Positions 1-8,741 of a DNA stretch of 64,000 nucleotides are shown piece after piece (position 1 is the first letter of the stretch; the number at the start of each line of letters is the position of its first letter). The translations under genes were made by a program, and so were the position numbers. The notes beneath the pieces were generated by a model that worked only from the letters and a program-made list of their open reading frames with translations, was not told the origin of the DNA and did not search any database. This DNA is from Vulgatibacter incomptus_A (GTDB lineage: Bacteria > Myxococcota > Myxococcia > Myxococcales > Vulgatibacteraceae): the NCBI GenBank assembly GCA_040391605.1, contig JBEBXK010000014.1, positions 1 through 64,000 on the forward strand, in the 5' to 3' direction.

Positions 1-370
1 GCCAAGGCTGAGGCAGATCGAGTGGCGGCGGAGGAGGCGGTGCGGCTGGCGAAGGTCGAGGCGGATCGAGTGGCGGCGGAAGAAGCCGCGCGGCTCGCCA
101 AGGCCGAGGCGGATCGAGTGGCTGCGGAGGAGGTGGTGCGGCTGGCGAAGGTCGAGGCGGATCGAGTGGCTGCGGAGGAGGCAGCGCGGCTGGCGAAGGC
201 CGAGGCGGATCGAGTGGCTGCGGAGGAGGCGGCGCGGTTCGCCAAGGCCAAGGCCGAGGCGGACCGCGAGGCTGCGGCGGAGGCCGCGAGGCTCGCCAAG
301 GCGGCTGCGGATCGCGTGGCCGCGACGGAGGCAGCGCGAGTCGCCGAGGCGGAGGCGGAGCGAGCGGCTT
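1..370 (+). repeat. 45-bp tandem coding repeat (15-residue helix repeat)
   Basis: The segment encodes about seven imperfect copies of a 15-codon unit (R-LAK-EADRVAAEE type). Neighbouring copies are nearly identical at DNA level, so copy number may vary between strains. It is in frame throughout and codes for a helical stalk; it is not a CRISPR, since there are no unique spacers. Confidence 0.75.
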
Positions 371-828
371 CGAAAGAGACCCGGCCGTCGGCGACGGCTG
401 CGGTCGTGGCGTCGGCTCCTTTGGCGAGGATCGGCCGCGTGGGCGGGGGGACCGTGGGGCGCGGTGGCTCGGATGCGAGGTCTCGCAGGGAGCGGGCGGA
501 GCCCATCGAGATCACCAACGTGGGGTTTCGTCCAGGCGCGAGCGGGGCTGGCGGCGCGCGGGTGACGATCCACCACTCGGCGAAGGCCACCTACCGCATC
601 GTCGAGCGGGACCGCCAACTGGTGCTGGAGCTCGAGCACAGCCGGATCCCCCGGCCGAATGATCGCAGGCCCATCGACGCGAGCTTCTTCGGCACGGCGG
701 TGGGTGTGATACGTCCTATGGAAGATCGAAGCACATCCAAGGTGCGGATCGAGATCGGCCTCCGACGCCCGAACACCCGCTACGTCGTACACCAGACGGA
801 GGATCACCTCGTCCTCGAGTTTCCCTGA
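1..828 (+). CDS. AMIN-domain protein with long Ala/Glu/Lys helical repeat, 5'-truncated by the window
   Basis: The reading frame is open from base 1, so the true start lies upstream. The first ~120 residues are repeats of about 15 residues (consensus RLAKAEADRVAAEEA), rich in Ala, Glu, Lys and Arg, predicted to form a long charged helix or coiled coil like the TolA stalk. A linker rich in Gly, Ser and Arg follows. The last ~90 residues (starting near EITNVGFRP) read as an AMIN-type beta domain, a fold found in PilQ secretins and periplasmic amidases that binds peptidoglycan or the envelope. By inference this is a periplasm-spanning envelope protein. Whether a secretin (pilQ) sits upstream cannot be seen here. 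Confidence 0.7.
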   Translation, partial: AKAEADRVAAEEAVRLAKVEADRVAAEEAARLAKAEADRVAAEEVVRLAKVEADRVAAEEAARLAKAEADRVAAEEAARFAKAKAEADREAAAEAARLAKAAADRVAATEAARVAEAEAERAASKETRPSATAAVVASAPLARIGRVGGGTVGRGGSDARSRRERAEPIEITNVGFRPGASGAGGARVTIHHSAKATYRIVERDRQLVLELEHSRIPRPNDRRPIDASFFGTAVGVIRPMEDRSTSKVRIEIGLRRPNTRYVVHQTEDHLVLEFP

Positions 829-853
829 GAGTTCGTGAAGAAATCACGAATTC
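829..853. repeat. Palindrome GAGTTCGTGA-N5-TCACGAATTC
   Basis: Inverted repeat (9 of 10 arm positions pair) directly after the stop of the AMIN gene. The same palindrome recurs at 34403-34429 and 50207-50231, always between genes. Here and at 34403 it is followed by the GCGAGYCGGAGGCGAGCGA repeat segment. Confidence 0.6.
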
Positions 854-854
854 T

Positions 855-911
855 GCGAGCCGGAGGCGAGCGAGCGCTGGAAGGAGCCGTAGCGCGCAGC
901 GCGCGTGAAAA
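855..911 (+). repeat. 57-bp interspersed intergenic repeat, copy A
   Basis: Begins GCGAGCCGGAGGCGAGCGAG and ends AGCGCGCGTGAAAA, leading straight into a terminator hairpin. It matches copy D at 60289-60345 at 54 of 57 positions and the reverse complements at 52588-52644 and 52692-52748. It carries no open frame of its own. Confidence 0.75.
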
Positions 912-948
912 CATCGCCCCCACAGCGACGCGAGGGCGATTTTTTCAC
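905..948. terminator. Bidirectional intrinsic terminator
   Basis: GTGAAAACATCGCCC pairs with GGGCGATTTTTTCAC around a ~14 nt loop. The stem is flanked by an A-run on one side and a T-run on the other, as in a two-way Rho-independent terminator. It closes the AMIN gene. The remaining ~220 bases up to lptD hold no gene, and I see no clear promoter in them. Confidence 0.75.
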
Positions 949-1167
949 AGGCTCTGAGAGAGGATCGCTGTGCGAGCGAGCGGCCGCGAGAAGGCCAGGC
1001 CTCGTGGATTGGGAGCCGAGGACTCGCGCCCGCACTTCAGGAAGGCGTGTTCTTCAGCTGCCCGTGGGATCCCCCTCGGGAGCGGCGCCGCCCCCCGAGA
1101 CCGGTCAAAGTGAGCGCTGCAACGAGGAACGCTGGCCCCGGCGCCTCGCATTTGCTTTTCTGCGCCG

Positions 1168-3603
1168 GTGCGTCCTGCCGGTCTCTCGCCGCTGCTCCTC
1201 GTCCTGCTCCTCCTCGTCTCTTCGCCGGCCTTCGCTGCCGACGAGAAGGCGGGGGATGATCTGATCGCGGGCCTGGCGCCGGACACGCCGGTCCACCTCT
1301 CCGCCGACCACCTCGTCCGCGACGAGGAAGGCCACATCGAGGCAACGGGGAACGTGCGGATCTCCGCAGGCCCCATGACGTTGGGCGCGGATCGGATCCG
1401 CTACGATCCCGAGGCCCAGACCGCCGAGCTCGAGGGCTCCGTCACTCTGGTGGATCGCTCCTTCGTCGCCCGAGCGGTGCGGGCCTTCGTCGACCTGCAG
1501 GCGCAGTCGGGCGTCCTCGAGGAGGCGGCGCTCTTCGAGAAGGTGGAGCCTCCCGACCCGGAGGCGCTCCTGGCCGCGGAGGACGTGCTCGCCGTACGGG
1601 CAGCCGGCAAGAACGATCTCGAGATCCACGCAGAGCGGGTGAGTCGCCAGACGGATGGCAGCTATTCGGCGCTCCACCCATCTGTCACCACCTGTGATTG
1701 CGGCGAGGGGACACCGGACTGGCGCCTCGTCGCCTCGTCGGCGACGCTCTCGCCCAACGACAGGCTCAAGCTGAGCTGGCCGGTGCTCTATGCCAAGAGC
1801 GTCCCGATTCTCGCCTCTCCCTTCCTCTCGTTGCCGATGACGAACCAGCGCAAGAGCGGCCTCCTCTTCGCCGTGCCCCACATCGCCGGCCGCCGCGGCC
1901 CTTCGTACGAACAGCCGGTCTACATCGTGTTGGGACACTCGTACGACATGACCCTGAGCGCCGGCTGGTACTTCGGCCACGCGACGCCCGTCACCAGCGA
2001 GGACGGTCAGGCCCAGGCCCAGGCGCCGCCCGGGACGGTCGTGAAAGAGGACGCCTTCCGCGGGCCGAGGGGCTCGGCGGAGTTCCGCTACACGTCTCGC
2101 ATCGGCACGGCGGGGCGGGCCTTCGTGGCCTACGGCTTCGACCTCTCCAAGCGCGGCGACCTGGTCCCCGGGGCGAGCCCCAACCGCTTCGGCATCCAAG
2201 CCGATCATAGCGACGATTGGGGCGGCGGCTTCGCCGATCGCCTGGCGCTGAACCTGGTCTCGGATCGCAACTACCTCCGCGACTTCGTCGACGACATCGT
2301 GCTGCGGGGCGAGCAGACCTTGCGCTCCACCGCCTGGGCCGCCTACCGCCAGGACTCCGCCATCGCGCTGGTCGAGGGGAGCGTCCTGCAGGACCTTCGG
2401 CCCGCCTTCGGCCCGGGCGTTCCGGTCCCAACAGATTTTTTCGAGAGCCTGCGCCTCTTTGGCCCTGGCTCGAGGGATACCTTCCAGCGGTTGCCGGCGG
2501 CGGCGGTGGATCTCGCGCGGCTGCCGCTGCCGTGGGGCGCGGGCCTCTCGCTCCACCTGGGGGGCGCGCGCTTTGCGCCCTGGACCCGGGCCGGCTTTGG
2601 TGATTACGGCGTGGACGGCCTGGGCCCCGGCGACGCGGGCTACCCGGGGCCGGATCTCGGCGAGGGCGATCTCCGCTTCGAAGAGGGCGAGCTGCCTTCG
2701 GTGGATCGTGTCTCGATCCGCCCCACGCTCTCGCTGCCGATCCTGGCGGGGCGCTATCTCTCGCTCACCCCCTATGGCGGCTGGCGCGAGCAGCTCTACC
2801 GCTACGGCGAGGGGCAGGGCAGCGGGGTGGCGAGCTGGGGCGTGGTGGGCGCTGCCGCGCATACGGAGCTGGCCAGGACCTACTCGAGCGGCGTGCGTCA
2901 TGCGTGGATCCCCAAGCTGGAGGTGCGCGGGCTCCTGCGGGGCCACGAGCGCAATGTCCCGGTGCGTGCCTACGACGAGCTCGATCTGCGGCCCCTGCGG
3001 ACCTCTACCCAGGCACAGGCGAAGCTGGCGACCCGCCTGGACGTCCCCGGCCCTGGCGGCGGCGCCCTCGCCATGGAGGCAGCGGCTGGGCAGAACGCCC
3101 TCCTCACGCCAAACGCGCAGCTGGCCGAGACTTTCGGCGAGGTCACCGCCTCCCTCTGGCCCTTCCAGATCTCGGGGCTCCTCCAATGGGATCCCCGTAG
3201 GGAGATCGTCACCGAGGCCGTGGGCGAAGGATCCTGGAGCGATCGCCGCGGCGACCAGCTCCGCGCCAGCTATCGCCGGCTGGGGCAGGGCGGCTCGGCC
3301 CGGCTGCGCGCCGCCCCCGACGAGCTCTTCTCGGATCGATTCTTTACAGAGCTCACGAGCCCGCAGGTGCTCCAGGGGCTGGAGCAGATCGGCGCCGGTG
3401 CCACCGTGGTGCCGTTGCGCGGGCTCTCCCTCAGCTACGACCTCCTCTTCCTCCCCGACCTCACGTCGTCCAAGCTGCTGCAGCAGCGGGCGTCCATCGG
3501 CTATCTCTCGAGCTGCGAGTGCTGGTCCGGGACCCTCCACTTCGCCAAGCGCCGGGAGGAGGGGCTCGACTTCTGGGTCTCCTTCAACCTCGGCCGGATG
3601 TAG
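1168..3603 (+). CDS. lptD: LPS-assembly protein LptD (OstA/Imp)
   Basis: Outer-membrane component that inserts lipopolysaccharide into the outer leaflet together with LptE. The 811-residue product has a signal peptide (residues 1-23, ending AFA), then an OstA/LptA-like domain (about 40-110, ADHLVRDEEGHIEATGNVRI), then a long beta-barrel domain ending in a short strand. Cys176 and Cys178 (CDCGEG) and Cys783 and Cys785 (SCECW) give two N-terminal and two C-terminal cysteines, the layout used for the inter-domain disulfides of known LptD. GTG is chosen as start because it gives an intact signal peptide. It appears to stand alone downstream of a terminator. Its presence implies an LPS-bearing outer membrane. 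Confidence 0.88.
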   Translation: MRPAGLSPLLLVLLLLVSSPAFAADEKAGDDLIAGLAPDTPVHLSADHLVRDEEGHIEATGNVRISAGPMTLGADRIRYDPEAQTAELEGSVTLVDRSFVARAVRAFVDLQAQSGVLEEAALFEKVEPPDPEALLAAEDVLAVRAAGKNDLEIHAERVSRQTDGSYSALHPSVTTCDCGEGTPDWRLVASSATLSPNDRLKLSWPVLYAKSVPILASPFLSLPMTNQRKSGLLFAVPHIAGRRGPSYEQPVYIVLGHSYDMTLSAGWYFGHATPVTSEDGQAQAQAPPGTVVKEDAFRGPRGSAEFRYTSRIGTAGRAFVAYGFDLSKRGDLVPGASPNRFGIQADHSDDWGGGFADRLALNLVSDRNYLRDFVDDIVLRGEQTLRSTAWAAYRQDSAIALVEGSVLQDLRPAFGPGVPVPTDFFESLRLFGPGSRDTFQRLPAAAVDLARLPLPWGAGLSLHLGGARFAPWTRAGFGDYGVDGLGPGDAGYPGPDLGEGDLRFEEGELPSVDRVSIRPTLSLPILAGRYLSLTPYGGWREQLYRYGEGQGSGVASWGVVGAAAHTELARTYSSGVRHAWIPKLEVRGLLRGHERNVPVRAYDELDLRPLRTSTQAQAKLATRLDVPGPGGGALAMEAAAGQNALLTPNAQLAETFGEVTASLWPFQISGLLQWDPRREIVTEAVGEGSWSDRRGDQLRASYRRLGQGGSARLRAAPDELFSDRFFTELTSPQVLQGLEQIGAGATVVPLRGLSLSYDLLFLPDLTSSKLLQQRASIGYLSSCECWSGTLHFAKRREEGLDFWVSFNLGRM

Positions 3604-3766
3604 GCGAAGGGCTCTGTCTATCGTTTGCTCGCCTCCGACCCGCGAACGCCCACGTCGGGGGAGCCCCCTTCGGGGGTCCTTCGACGAACCTTGGTTGACG
3701 GCGAGCGCGGGTCGGCGGCAGCTTGCGCGCAGTCTCTTGTCGAGGAGACGCGGGCGGAGGAAGTGA

Positions 3767-5356
3767 ATGATGGCGGCGAAGGTCCTGGTCAGCGACGATC
3801 TCTCCAAAGAAGGGATCGAGATCCTCCGGCAGGGAGGGCTGGAGGTCGACGTCGAGCTGGGCCTCACGCCCGACGCGCTCCGCTCGATCATCGGCCGCTA
3901 TGACGGGCTCGCGGTCCGCTCCGCCACCAAGGTCACCGCCGAGCTCCTGGCCGCGGCCGAGAGTCTCCAGGTGGTCGGCCGCGCCGGCGTGGGCATCGAC
4001 AACGTGGACCTCGCCGCCGCCACCAAGAGAGGTGTGGTGGTGATGAACACACCTGGTGGTTCAGCCATCACCGTCGCGGAGCAGACCTTCGCCATGATCC
4101 TCTCGATGCTTCGCCACGTCCCCGCCGCCACTGCGAGCGTAAAGGCGGGCAAGTGGGAGAAGAAGCGCTTCCAGGGCAGGGAGGCGTCAGGCAAGACCCT
4201 GGGCGTCATCGGGATCGGCAACATCGGCGCCATCGTGGTCCAGCGCGCCAGGGCCTTCGGCATGAAGGTCGTTGCGTACGATCCGTTCAGCTCTGCCGAG
4301 GCGGCGACGAAGCTGGGGGCGACCCTCGTCCCCCTGGATGATCTCTGGTCCCGCTCCGACGTGATCTCGCTCCACGTCCCGCTCACCGAGCAGACCCGCC
4401 ACCTGGTCAACGCCCGGACCATCGCCGAGATGAAGCCCGGCTCTTACCTGGTGAACGCCTCGCGAGGCGGCGTGGCCGACGAGCACGCCCTCGCCGACGC
4501 CCTCCGAAGCGGACAGCTGGCGGGGGTGGCGCTGGACGTCTTCGAGCAGGAGCCGCCTCCCCCGGATCACCCCCTCTTCGCCCTGGAGAACTTCGTCTGT
4601 GCGCCTCATCTGGGCGCGTCGACCCAGGAGGCCCAGGAGATCGTCGCGGTGGAGCTCGCGCGCCAGATGGTCTCCTTCCTCAACGATGGCGTGGTGAAGA
4701 ACGCGATCAACGTGCCCGCCGTCTCCAAGGAGCTCCTCGCCCGCCTCGGCCCGTGGCTGCACCTGGCGAGTCGGGTCGGGGCGGTAGCCGGACAGCTCGC
4801 GCCGGACAACGCCACCCAGGTCACCATGGAGTTTAGCGGTGAGATCACCGAGCATAGCTCCAAGCCCCTGACCAACGAGGTGCTCAAGGGGATGCTGCCG
4901 TTCTTCACCCAGGATCCGGTCAACGTCGTGAACGCGCAGGAGTTGGCCAGGGAGCGCGGCCTCTCCATCGCGGAGGTGAAGCTCGCAGAGAGCGCCGACT
5001 ATGCCTCCACCATCGGCGTGAAGCTCGAGGGCGCCAGCGGCTCGATCGAGGTGGTGGGATCGGTCTTCGGTAAGCACGACCAGCGGATCGTGCGGGTGGA
5101 CCGTTTCAAGATCGACGCCGTGCCGGAGGGCAACCTGCTGGTGCTGCGCAACGAGGACGTCCCCAAGATCGTCGGCAAGGTCGGCAGCATCCTCGGCGAC
5201 GCCGGGGTCAACATCGGCCGGATTCACCTCTCTCGCTCGAGCGAGAGCGGCCAGGCCTTCTCGATGATCAACATTGATTCGCCGGCGCCGCCGGCGGTGC
5301 TCGCCGCCCTGCGGGCCGTCCCCCACGTGATCAGCGTCACGCCCATCCACCTCTGA
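3767..5356 (+). CDS. serA: D-3-phosphoglycerate dehydrogenase
   Basis: First step of phosphorylated serine synthesis: oxidises 3-phosphoglycerate to 3-phosphohydroxypyruvate with NAD+. The 529-residue protein is the long type: substrate domain, nucleotide domain with GIGNIG (149-154), the catalytic triad Arg233 (NASRGG), Glu262 (FEQEP) and His281 (CAPHLGAS), then an ASB/intervening domain and a C-terminal ACT domain (from about 450, LLVLRNEDVPKIVGKVGSILGDAG as a split motif) that probably senses serine. Two adjacent ATG codons (3767 and 3770) are possible starts. serC follows after 62 bases, so the two probably form an operon. Confidence 0.95.
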   Translation: MMAAKVLVSDDLSKEGIEILRQGGLEVDVELGLTPDALRSIIGRYDGLAVRSATKVTAELLAAAESLQVVGRAGVGIDNVDLAAATKRGVVVMNTPGGSAITVAEQTFAMILSMLRHVPAATASVKAGKWEKKRFQGREASGKTLGVIGIGNIGAIVVQRARAFGMKVVAYDPFSSAEAATKLGATLVPLDDLWSRSDVISLHVPLTEQTRHLVNARTIAEMKPGSYLVNASRGGVADEHALADALRSGQLAGVALDVFEQEPPPPDHPLFALENFVCAPHLGASTQEAQEIVAVELARQMVSFLNDGVVKNAINVPAVSKELLARLGPWLHLASRVGAVAGQLAPDNATQVTMEFSGEITEHSSKPLTNEVLKGMLPFFTQDPVNVVNAQELARERGLSIAEVKLAESADYASTIGVKLEGASGSIEVVGSVFGKHDQRIVRVDRFKIDAVPEGNLLVLRNEDVPKIVGKVGSILGDAGVNIGRIHLSRSSESGQAFSMINIDSPAPPAVLAALRAVPHVISVTPIHL

Positions 5357-5418
5357 GTGGAAGACCATCGGGGCAGGCCGCCGCATCGACGGTCATTGGC
5401 AGAGAGATCGGAGTCCCC

Positions 5419-6489
5419 ATGAATCGTAAGCACAACTTCAACGCGGGTCCCTCGGCGCTCCCGCTCCCCGTCCTCGAGAGAGCCGCCGCCAACCTGGTCG
5501 ACACCAAGGGGCTGGGCCTCTCCGTCCTGGAGATGAGCCATCGATCCAAGGACTTCGAGGCGATCATCGGCCACGCGAGGGAGACCCTCGCCCGCCTCCT
5601 CGCGCTCCCCGCCGACTACGAGATCCTCTTCCTCCAGGGCGGCGCCTCCCAGCAATTCGCCATGGTCCCGATGAACCTCGGCGCAGGAGGCGCCTACGTC
5701 ACCACGGGCGCGTGGTCCCAGAAGGCCCTGGCCGAGGCGAAGACCGTCGGCGCCGCCCGGGAGATCTGGACCGACGCCGACGAGAACTTCCGCCGGGTGC
5801 CGGCGCCGGACGCCCTCGACGTACCCTCCGACGCGCCGTTTCTCCACGTGACCACCAACAACACAATCTACGGCACCGAGTACCCCGAGGTGCCGGCGTC
5901 GAAGGTGCCCCTGGTCGCCGATATGTCGAGCGACATCCTCTCCCGCCCCATCGACGTCTCGAAGTTCGGCCTGATCTATGCGGGCGCCCAGAAGAACGCC
6001 GGGCCCTCCGGGATCACCCTCGTCGTCGGCCGCCGCTCCCTGCTCCGCGAGTTCCGGGGCCAGCCCTGGGTGCCGAAGATCCTTCGCTACGAGACCCACG
6101 CCAAGGCCGACTCGCTCTACAACACGCCTCCCACCTTCAACATCTACTGCTGCTCCCTGGTCTTCGATTGGATCGAGGCCCAGGGTGGTCTCGCCGCCAT
6201 GGCCAGGCTGAACGAGCTGAAGGCCAGGCGGATCTACGAGGTGATCGATCGCCGGCCGGAGGTCTTCCGAGGCCACGCCGAGGCGGGCTCCCGCTCCCGG
6301 ATGAACCTGACCTGGACCCTCCCCACGCCAGAGGCCGAGAAGCGCTTCCTCGACGAGGCGAAGGCGCTGGGCTGCGTCGGGCTGGCGGGCCATCGCAGCG
6401 TCGGCGGCATCCGCGCCTCGCTCTACAACGCGCAGCCCATGGAGTCGGTGGAGGTCCTCGCTTCGTTGATGGAGCGGTTCCAGCCGTAG
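5419..6489 (+). CDS. serC: Phosphoserine aminotransferase
   Basis: PLP enzyme that converts 3-phosphohydroxypyruvate and glutamate to phosphoserine, the second step of serine synthesis; it can also serve the deoxyxylulose-independent PLP pathway. At 356 residues it has the normal family length. The N-terminus (NFNAGPSALP) is diagnostic and Lys192 in GAQKNAGPSG is the PLP Schiff-base lysine. It lies 62 bases downstream of serA in the same direction. No serB phosphatase gene is present in the window. Confidence 0.95.
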   Translation: MNRKHNFNAGPSALPLPVLERAAANLVDTKGLGLSVLEMSHRSKDFEAIIGHARETLARLLALPADYEILFLQGGASQQFAMVPMNLGAGGAYVTTGAWSQKALAEAKTVGAAREIWTDADENFRRVPAPDALDVPSDAPFLHVTTNNTIYGTEYPEVPASKVPLVADMSSDILSRPIDVSKFGLIYAGAQKNAGPSGITLVVGRRSLLREFRGQPWVPKILRYETHAKADSLYNTPPTFNIYCCSLVFDWIEAQGGLAAMARLNELKARRIYEVIDRRPEVFRGHAEAGSRSRMNLTWTLPTPEAEKRFLDEAKALGCVGLAGHRSVGGIRASLYNAQPMESVEVLASLMERFQP

Positions 6490-6535
6490 GGGCCGGAGGT
6501 GGATCCATCGCCCTCGAAACCCCGCACTCCGGCGC

Positions 6536-6563
6536 TTGTCTTCGGCCGATGTGGTAGTAGAGT
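6536..6563 (+). promoter_or_regulatory. Candidate sigma-70 promoter for purA
   Basis: TTGTCT, a 16-bp spacer, then TAGAGT, ending 32 bases before the purA start. Both hexamers are imperfect, so this is suggestive only. Confidence 0.35.
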
Positions 6564-6595
6564 GCGCGCCTTTGGGGGTGTTGGAGCCTTGAGTC

Positions 6596-7891
6596 ATGCC
6601 GAATGTGGTGGTCGTCGGAGCCCAGTGGGGCGACGAGGGCAAGGGTAAGATCGTCGATCTCTTCACCGAGCACGCCTCGGTGGTGGTCCGTTATCAGGGC
6701 GGGAACAACGCCGGACACACCCTCGTGGTCGAGGGGGAGACCACGGTCCTCCACCTGATCCCCAGCGGCGTCCTCCACGAGGGGAAGGTCTGCGTCATCG
6801 GCAACGGCGTAGTCATCGATCCCGAGGTCCTCTGCCGCGAGATCGACCAGCTCCAATCGAAGGGCATGCTCCGCGACGACGCCCAGCTCATCGTCGCCGA
6901 GGGCGCCCACGTGATCATGCCCTGGCATAAGCGGATCGACGTGCTCCGCGAGGGCGCGATGGGCGCCGCCAAGATCGGCACCACCGGCCGGGGCATCGGC
7001 CCCACCTACGAAGACAAGGTGGCCAGGCGCGGCGTGCGGGTCTACGACCTGGTGCGACCCGATCGCCTCCGCGCTGCGGTGGAGCGGGCGCTCCCCGTGG
7101 CGAACGAGGAGATCCTGCGCCTCGGCGGGGAGCCCTTCGGCGCCGACGACGTCGTCGAGGCCTACGCCAAGGCGGCGGCGCGGCTGGCCCGCCATGTCCG
7201 CGACGCCTCGTTCTACCTGGACCAGCGGATCCGCGAGGGCGCCGACGTCCTCTTCGAAGGGGCCCAGGGGACGCTTCTCGACGTCGATCACGGCACCTAT
7301 CCCTTCGTCACCAGCAGCAACACCGTGGCGGGAAACGCCGCGGTGGGCACCGGCGTCGGCCCCACCTGCATCGACGAGGTGATCGGGATCACGAAGGCCT
7401 ACACCACCCGGGTGGGCTCGGGGCCCTTCCCCACCGAGCTCGACGATGAGGTGGGCCAGGCCCTCCGCGACAAGGGGGGCGAGTACGGCGCCACCACCGG
7501 CAGGCCCCGGCGCTGCGGCTGGCTGGACGCCGTCGTGATCCGCTACGCAGCCAGGGTGAACGGCCTCGGCGGCCTGGCGCTCACCAAGATGGACGTGCTC
7601 ACCGGCTTCGACGAGCTGAAGATCGCGGTGGCCTACGAGCTGGACGGCGAGCGGATCGACGAATTTCCATGTGATGGGGAGTCGTTGCGCAGGGTGAAGC
7701 CGATCTACGAGCGGCTGCCGGGCTGGTCGGAGGATCTGGGGGCGTGCAAGCGCTACGAGGAGCTGCCGCTGAACGCGAGGCGTTTCATCGAGCGGATCGA
7801 GGAGCTGGGCCGGGTGCCGGTGATGGCGGTGAGCGTCGGCCCGGATCGCGCCGAGACCATCTTGCGCCGCAACCCCTTCACTCACGGATAG
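6596..7891 (+). CDS. purA: Adenylosuccinate synthetase
   Basis: Joins IMP and aspartate using GTP to make adenylosuccinate, the committed step to AMP. The 431-residue product has the hallmark N-terminal loop GDEGKGK (residues 12-18), the GNNAGHT segment, GTTGRGIGP and the C-terminal TGRPRRCGW region, all in the usual order and at normal length. ATG at 6596 is chosen because it gives MPNVVVVGAQWGDEG. It is monocistronic or a third gene after serC (106-base gap with its own candidate promoter). Confidence 0.96.
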   Translation: MPNVVVVGAQWGDEGKGKIVDLFTEHASVVVRYQGGNNAGHTLVVEGETTVLHLIPSGVLHEGKVCVIGNGVVIDPEVLCREIDQLQSKGMLRDDAQLIVAEGAHVIMPWHKRIDVLREGAMGAAKIGTTGRGIGPTYEDKVARRGVRVYDLVRPDRLRAAVERALPVANEEILRLGGEPFGADDVVEAYAKAAARLARHVRDASFYLDQRIREGADVLFEGAQGTLLDVDHGTYPFVTSSNTVAGNAAVGTGVGPTCIDEVIGITKAYTTRVGSGPFPTELDDEVGQALRDKGGEYGATTGRPRRCGWLDAVVIRYAARVNGLGGLALTKMDVLTGFDELKIAVAYELDGERIDEFPCDGESLRRVKPIYERLPGWSEDLGACKRYEELPLNARRFIERIEELGRVPVMAVSVGPDRAETILRRNPFTHG

Positions 7892-7908
7892 TCTCATGCA
7901 GGTGGCCA

Positions 7909-7954
7909 GCGAGCGGGAGGCGGGCGAGCGCTAGAGCGAGCCCCTCGCGCGCAG
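7909..7954 (+). repeat. Interspersed intergenic repeat, diverged copy
   Basis: GCGAGCGGGAGGCGGGCGAG followed by CGCTAGAG and a CGCGCGCAG end follows copies A and D in order but with more changes. The terminator stem is not clearly preserved. Confidence 0.45.
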
Positions 7955-8230
7955 CATGTCTGAGCACCTCGTCTGCGCCTCGCGCGAGCGCGCGCTTCTC
8001 GCAGGCGCTGAGGCAAGTTACTTCCGGGAGCATCGAGGGATGGAAGGAATCGCCTCGGCCTCGGCGGCATTTCGGGCCTCGTGAGCCTGGCGCGCGCATC
8101 CGGGGCGAGCGGGCGGGCGACATGAATCTCCGGACCGATGAGACTTCTCATTCCTCGGGCATGGAGCCTCTTCGGGCGGGGTTCGTGAGCTGGGAGTCGT
8201 TGACGACGTGCAAGACCGGACTTTCCGCCC

Positions 8231-8260
8231 TTGCTGTCGCAGTGAATCCCGGCTTATAAC
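8231..8260 (+). promoter_or_regulatory. Promoter for yajC-secDF
   Basis: TTGCTG, an 18-bp spacer, then TATAAC, about 50 bases before the yajC start. It is one of the best sigma-70-like matches in the window. Confidence 0.55.
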
Positions 8261-8309
8261 GCCGTGCCCTTTTTCGTAGGGGTGTAACCCGCCCCTTTGG
8301 GAGAAAACG

Positions 8310-8666
8310 TTGTTCAACTTTCTACCGACATTACTCGCCCAGGCCAGTCCGGGCGGCAGCAGCGGTGGCATCTCCTCGATGCTCATGTTCCTGCCGATCA
8401 TCGCGGTCTTCTACTTCCTCATGATTCGCCCCCAGCAGAAGCAGGCGAAGAAGCATCGGGAGTTCCTCTCGGCGCTGAAGAAGGGCGACGACGTCGTGAC
8501 CAACGCTGGGATCTTCGGAAAGATCGACGCGATCGAGGACTCGCAGGTCCGCCTCGAGATCGCGCGTGACGTGAAGATCCGCGTGTTGAAGTCGCAGATC
8601 GCCGGGACGCAGCCCGGCACCGCCGAGGCCGCCAGCGGTGCGCCGGCCCCGGCAAAGAAAGACTAA
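8310..8666 (+). CDS. yajC: Preprotein translocase accessory subunit YajC
   Basis: Small membrane partner of SecDF at the Sec translocon. The 118-residue product has a single N-terminal membrane segment (about residues 20-42, MLMFLPIIAVFYFLMIRP), then QQKQAKKHREFLSALKKGDDVV, the classic YajC signature split over the membrane boundary, then a small cytoplasmic domain and an Ala/Pro/Lys tail. The start is TTG, supported by GGGAG seven bases upstream. It heads the yajC-secD-secF operon. Confidence 0.92.
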   Translation: MFNFLPTLLAQASPGGSSGGISSMLMFLPIIAVFYFLMIRPQQKQAKKHREFLSALKKGDDVVTNAGIFGKIDAIEDSQVRLEIARDVKIRVLKSQIAGTQPGTAEAASGAPAPAKKD

Positions 8667-8741
8667 CGGCGCAGACGATCCCGTCTCCTCCCGGCGCCGC
8701 CTGGCGGATTGCCGATGAGACGGGATCCGCGCGAGGTGCGC

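Larger units (their letters stand above)
7892..8309. other. 418-base intergenic region, purA to yajC
   Basis: No gene is supported here. It contains a diverged copy of the interspersed repeat at 7909-7954 and several GC-rich inverted segments just after purA. A good promoter lies near the end (8231-8260). Short open frames in it have no start signals or recognisable products. Confidence 0.5.

Noticed and set aside
1..370. CRISPR-like periodic repeat
   Set aside because: The period is in frame with no spacers; it encodes a helix repeat.
1105..3891. 928-residue open frame antisense to lptD
   Set aside because: GC-rich codon bias opens the opposite strand; no recognisable domain, and lptD is secure.
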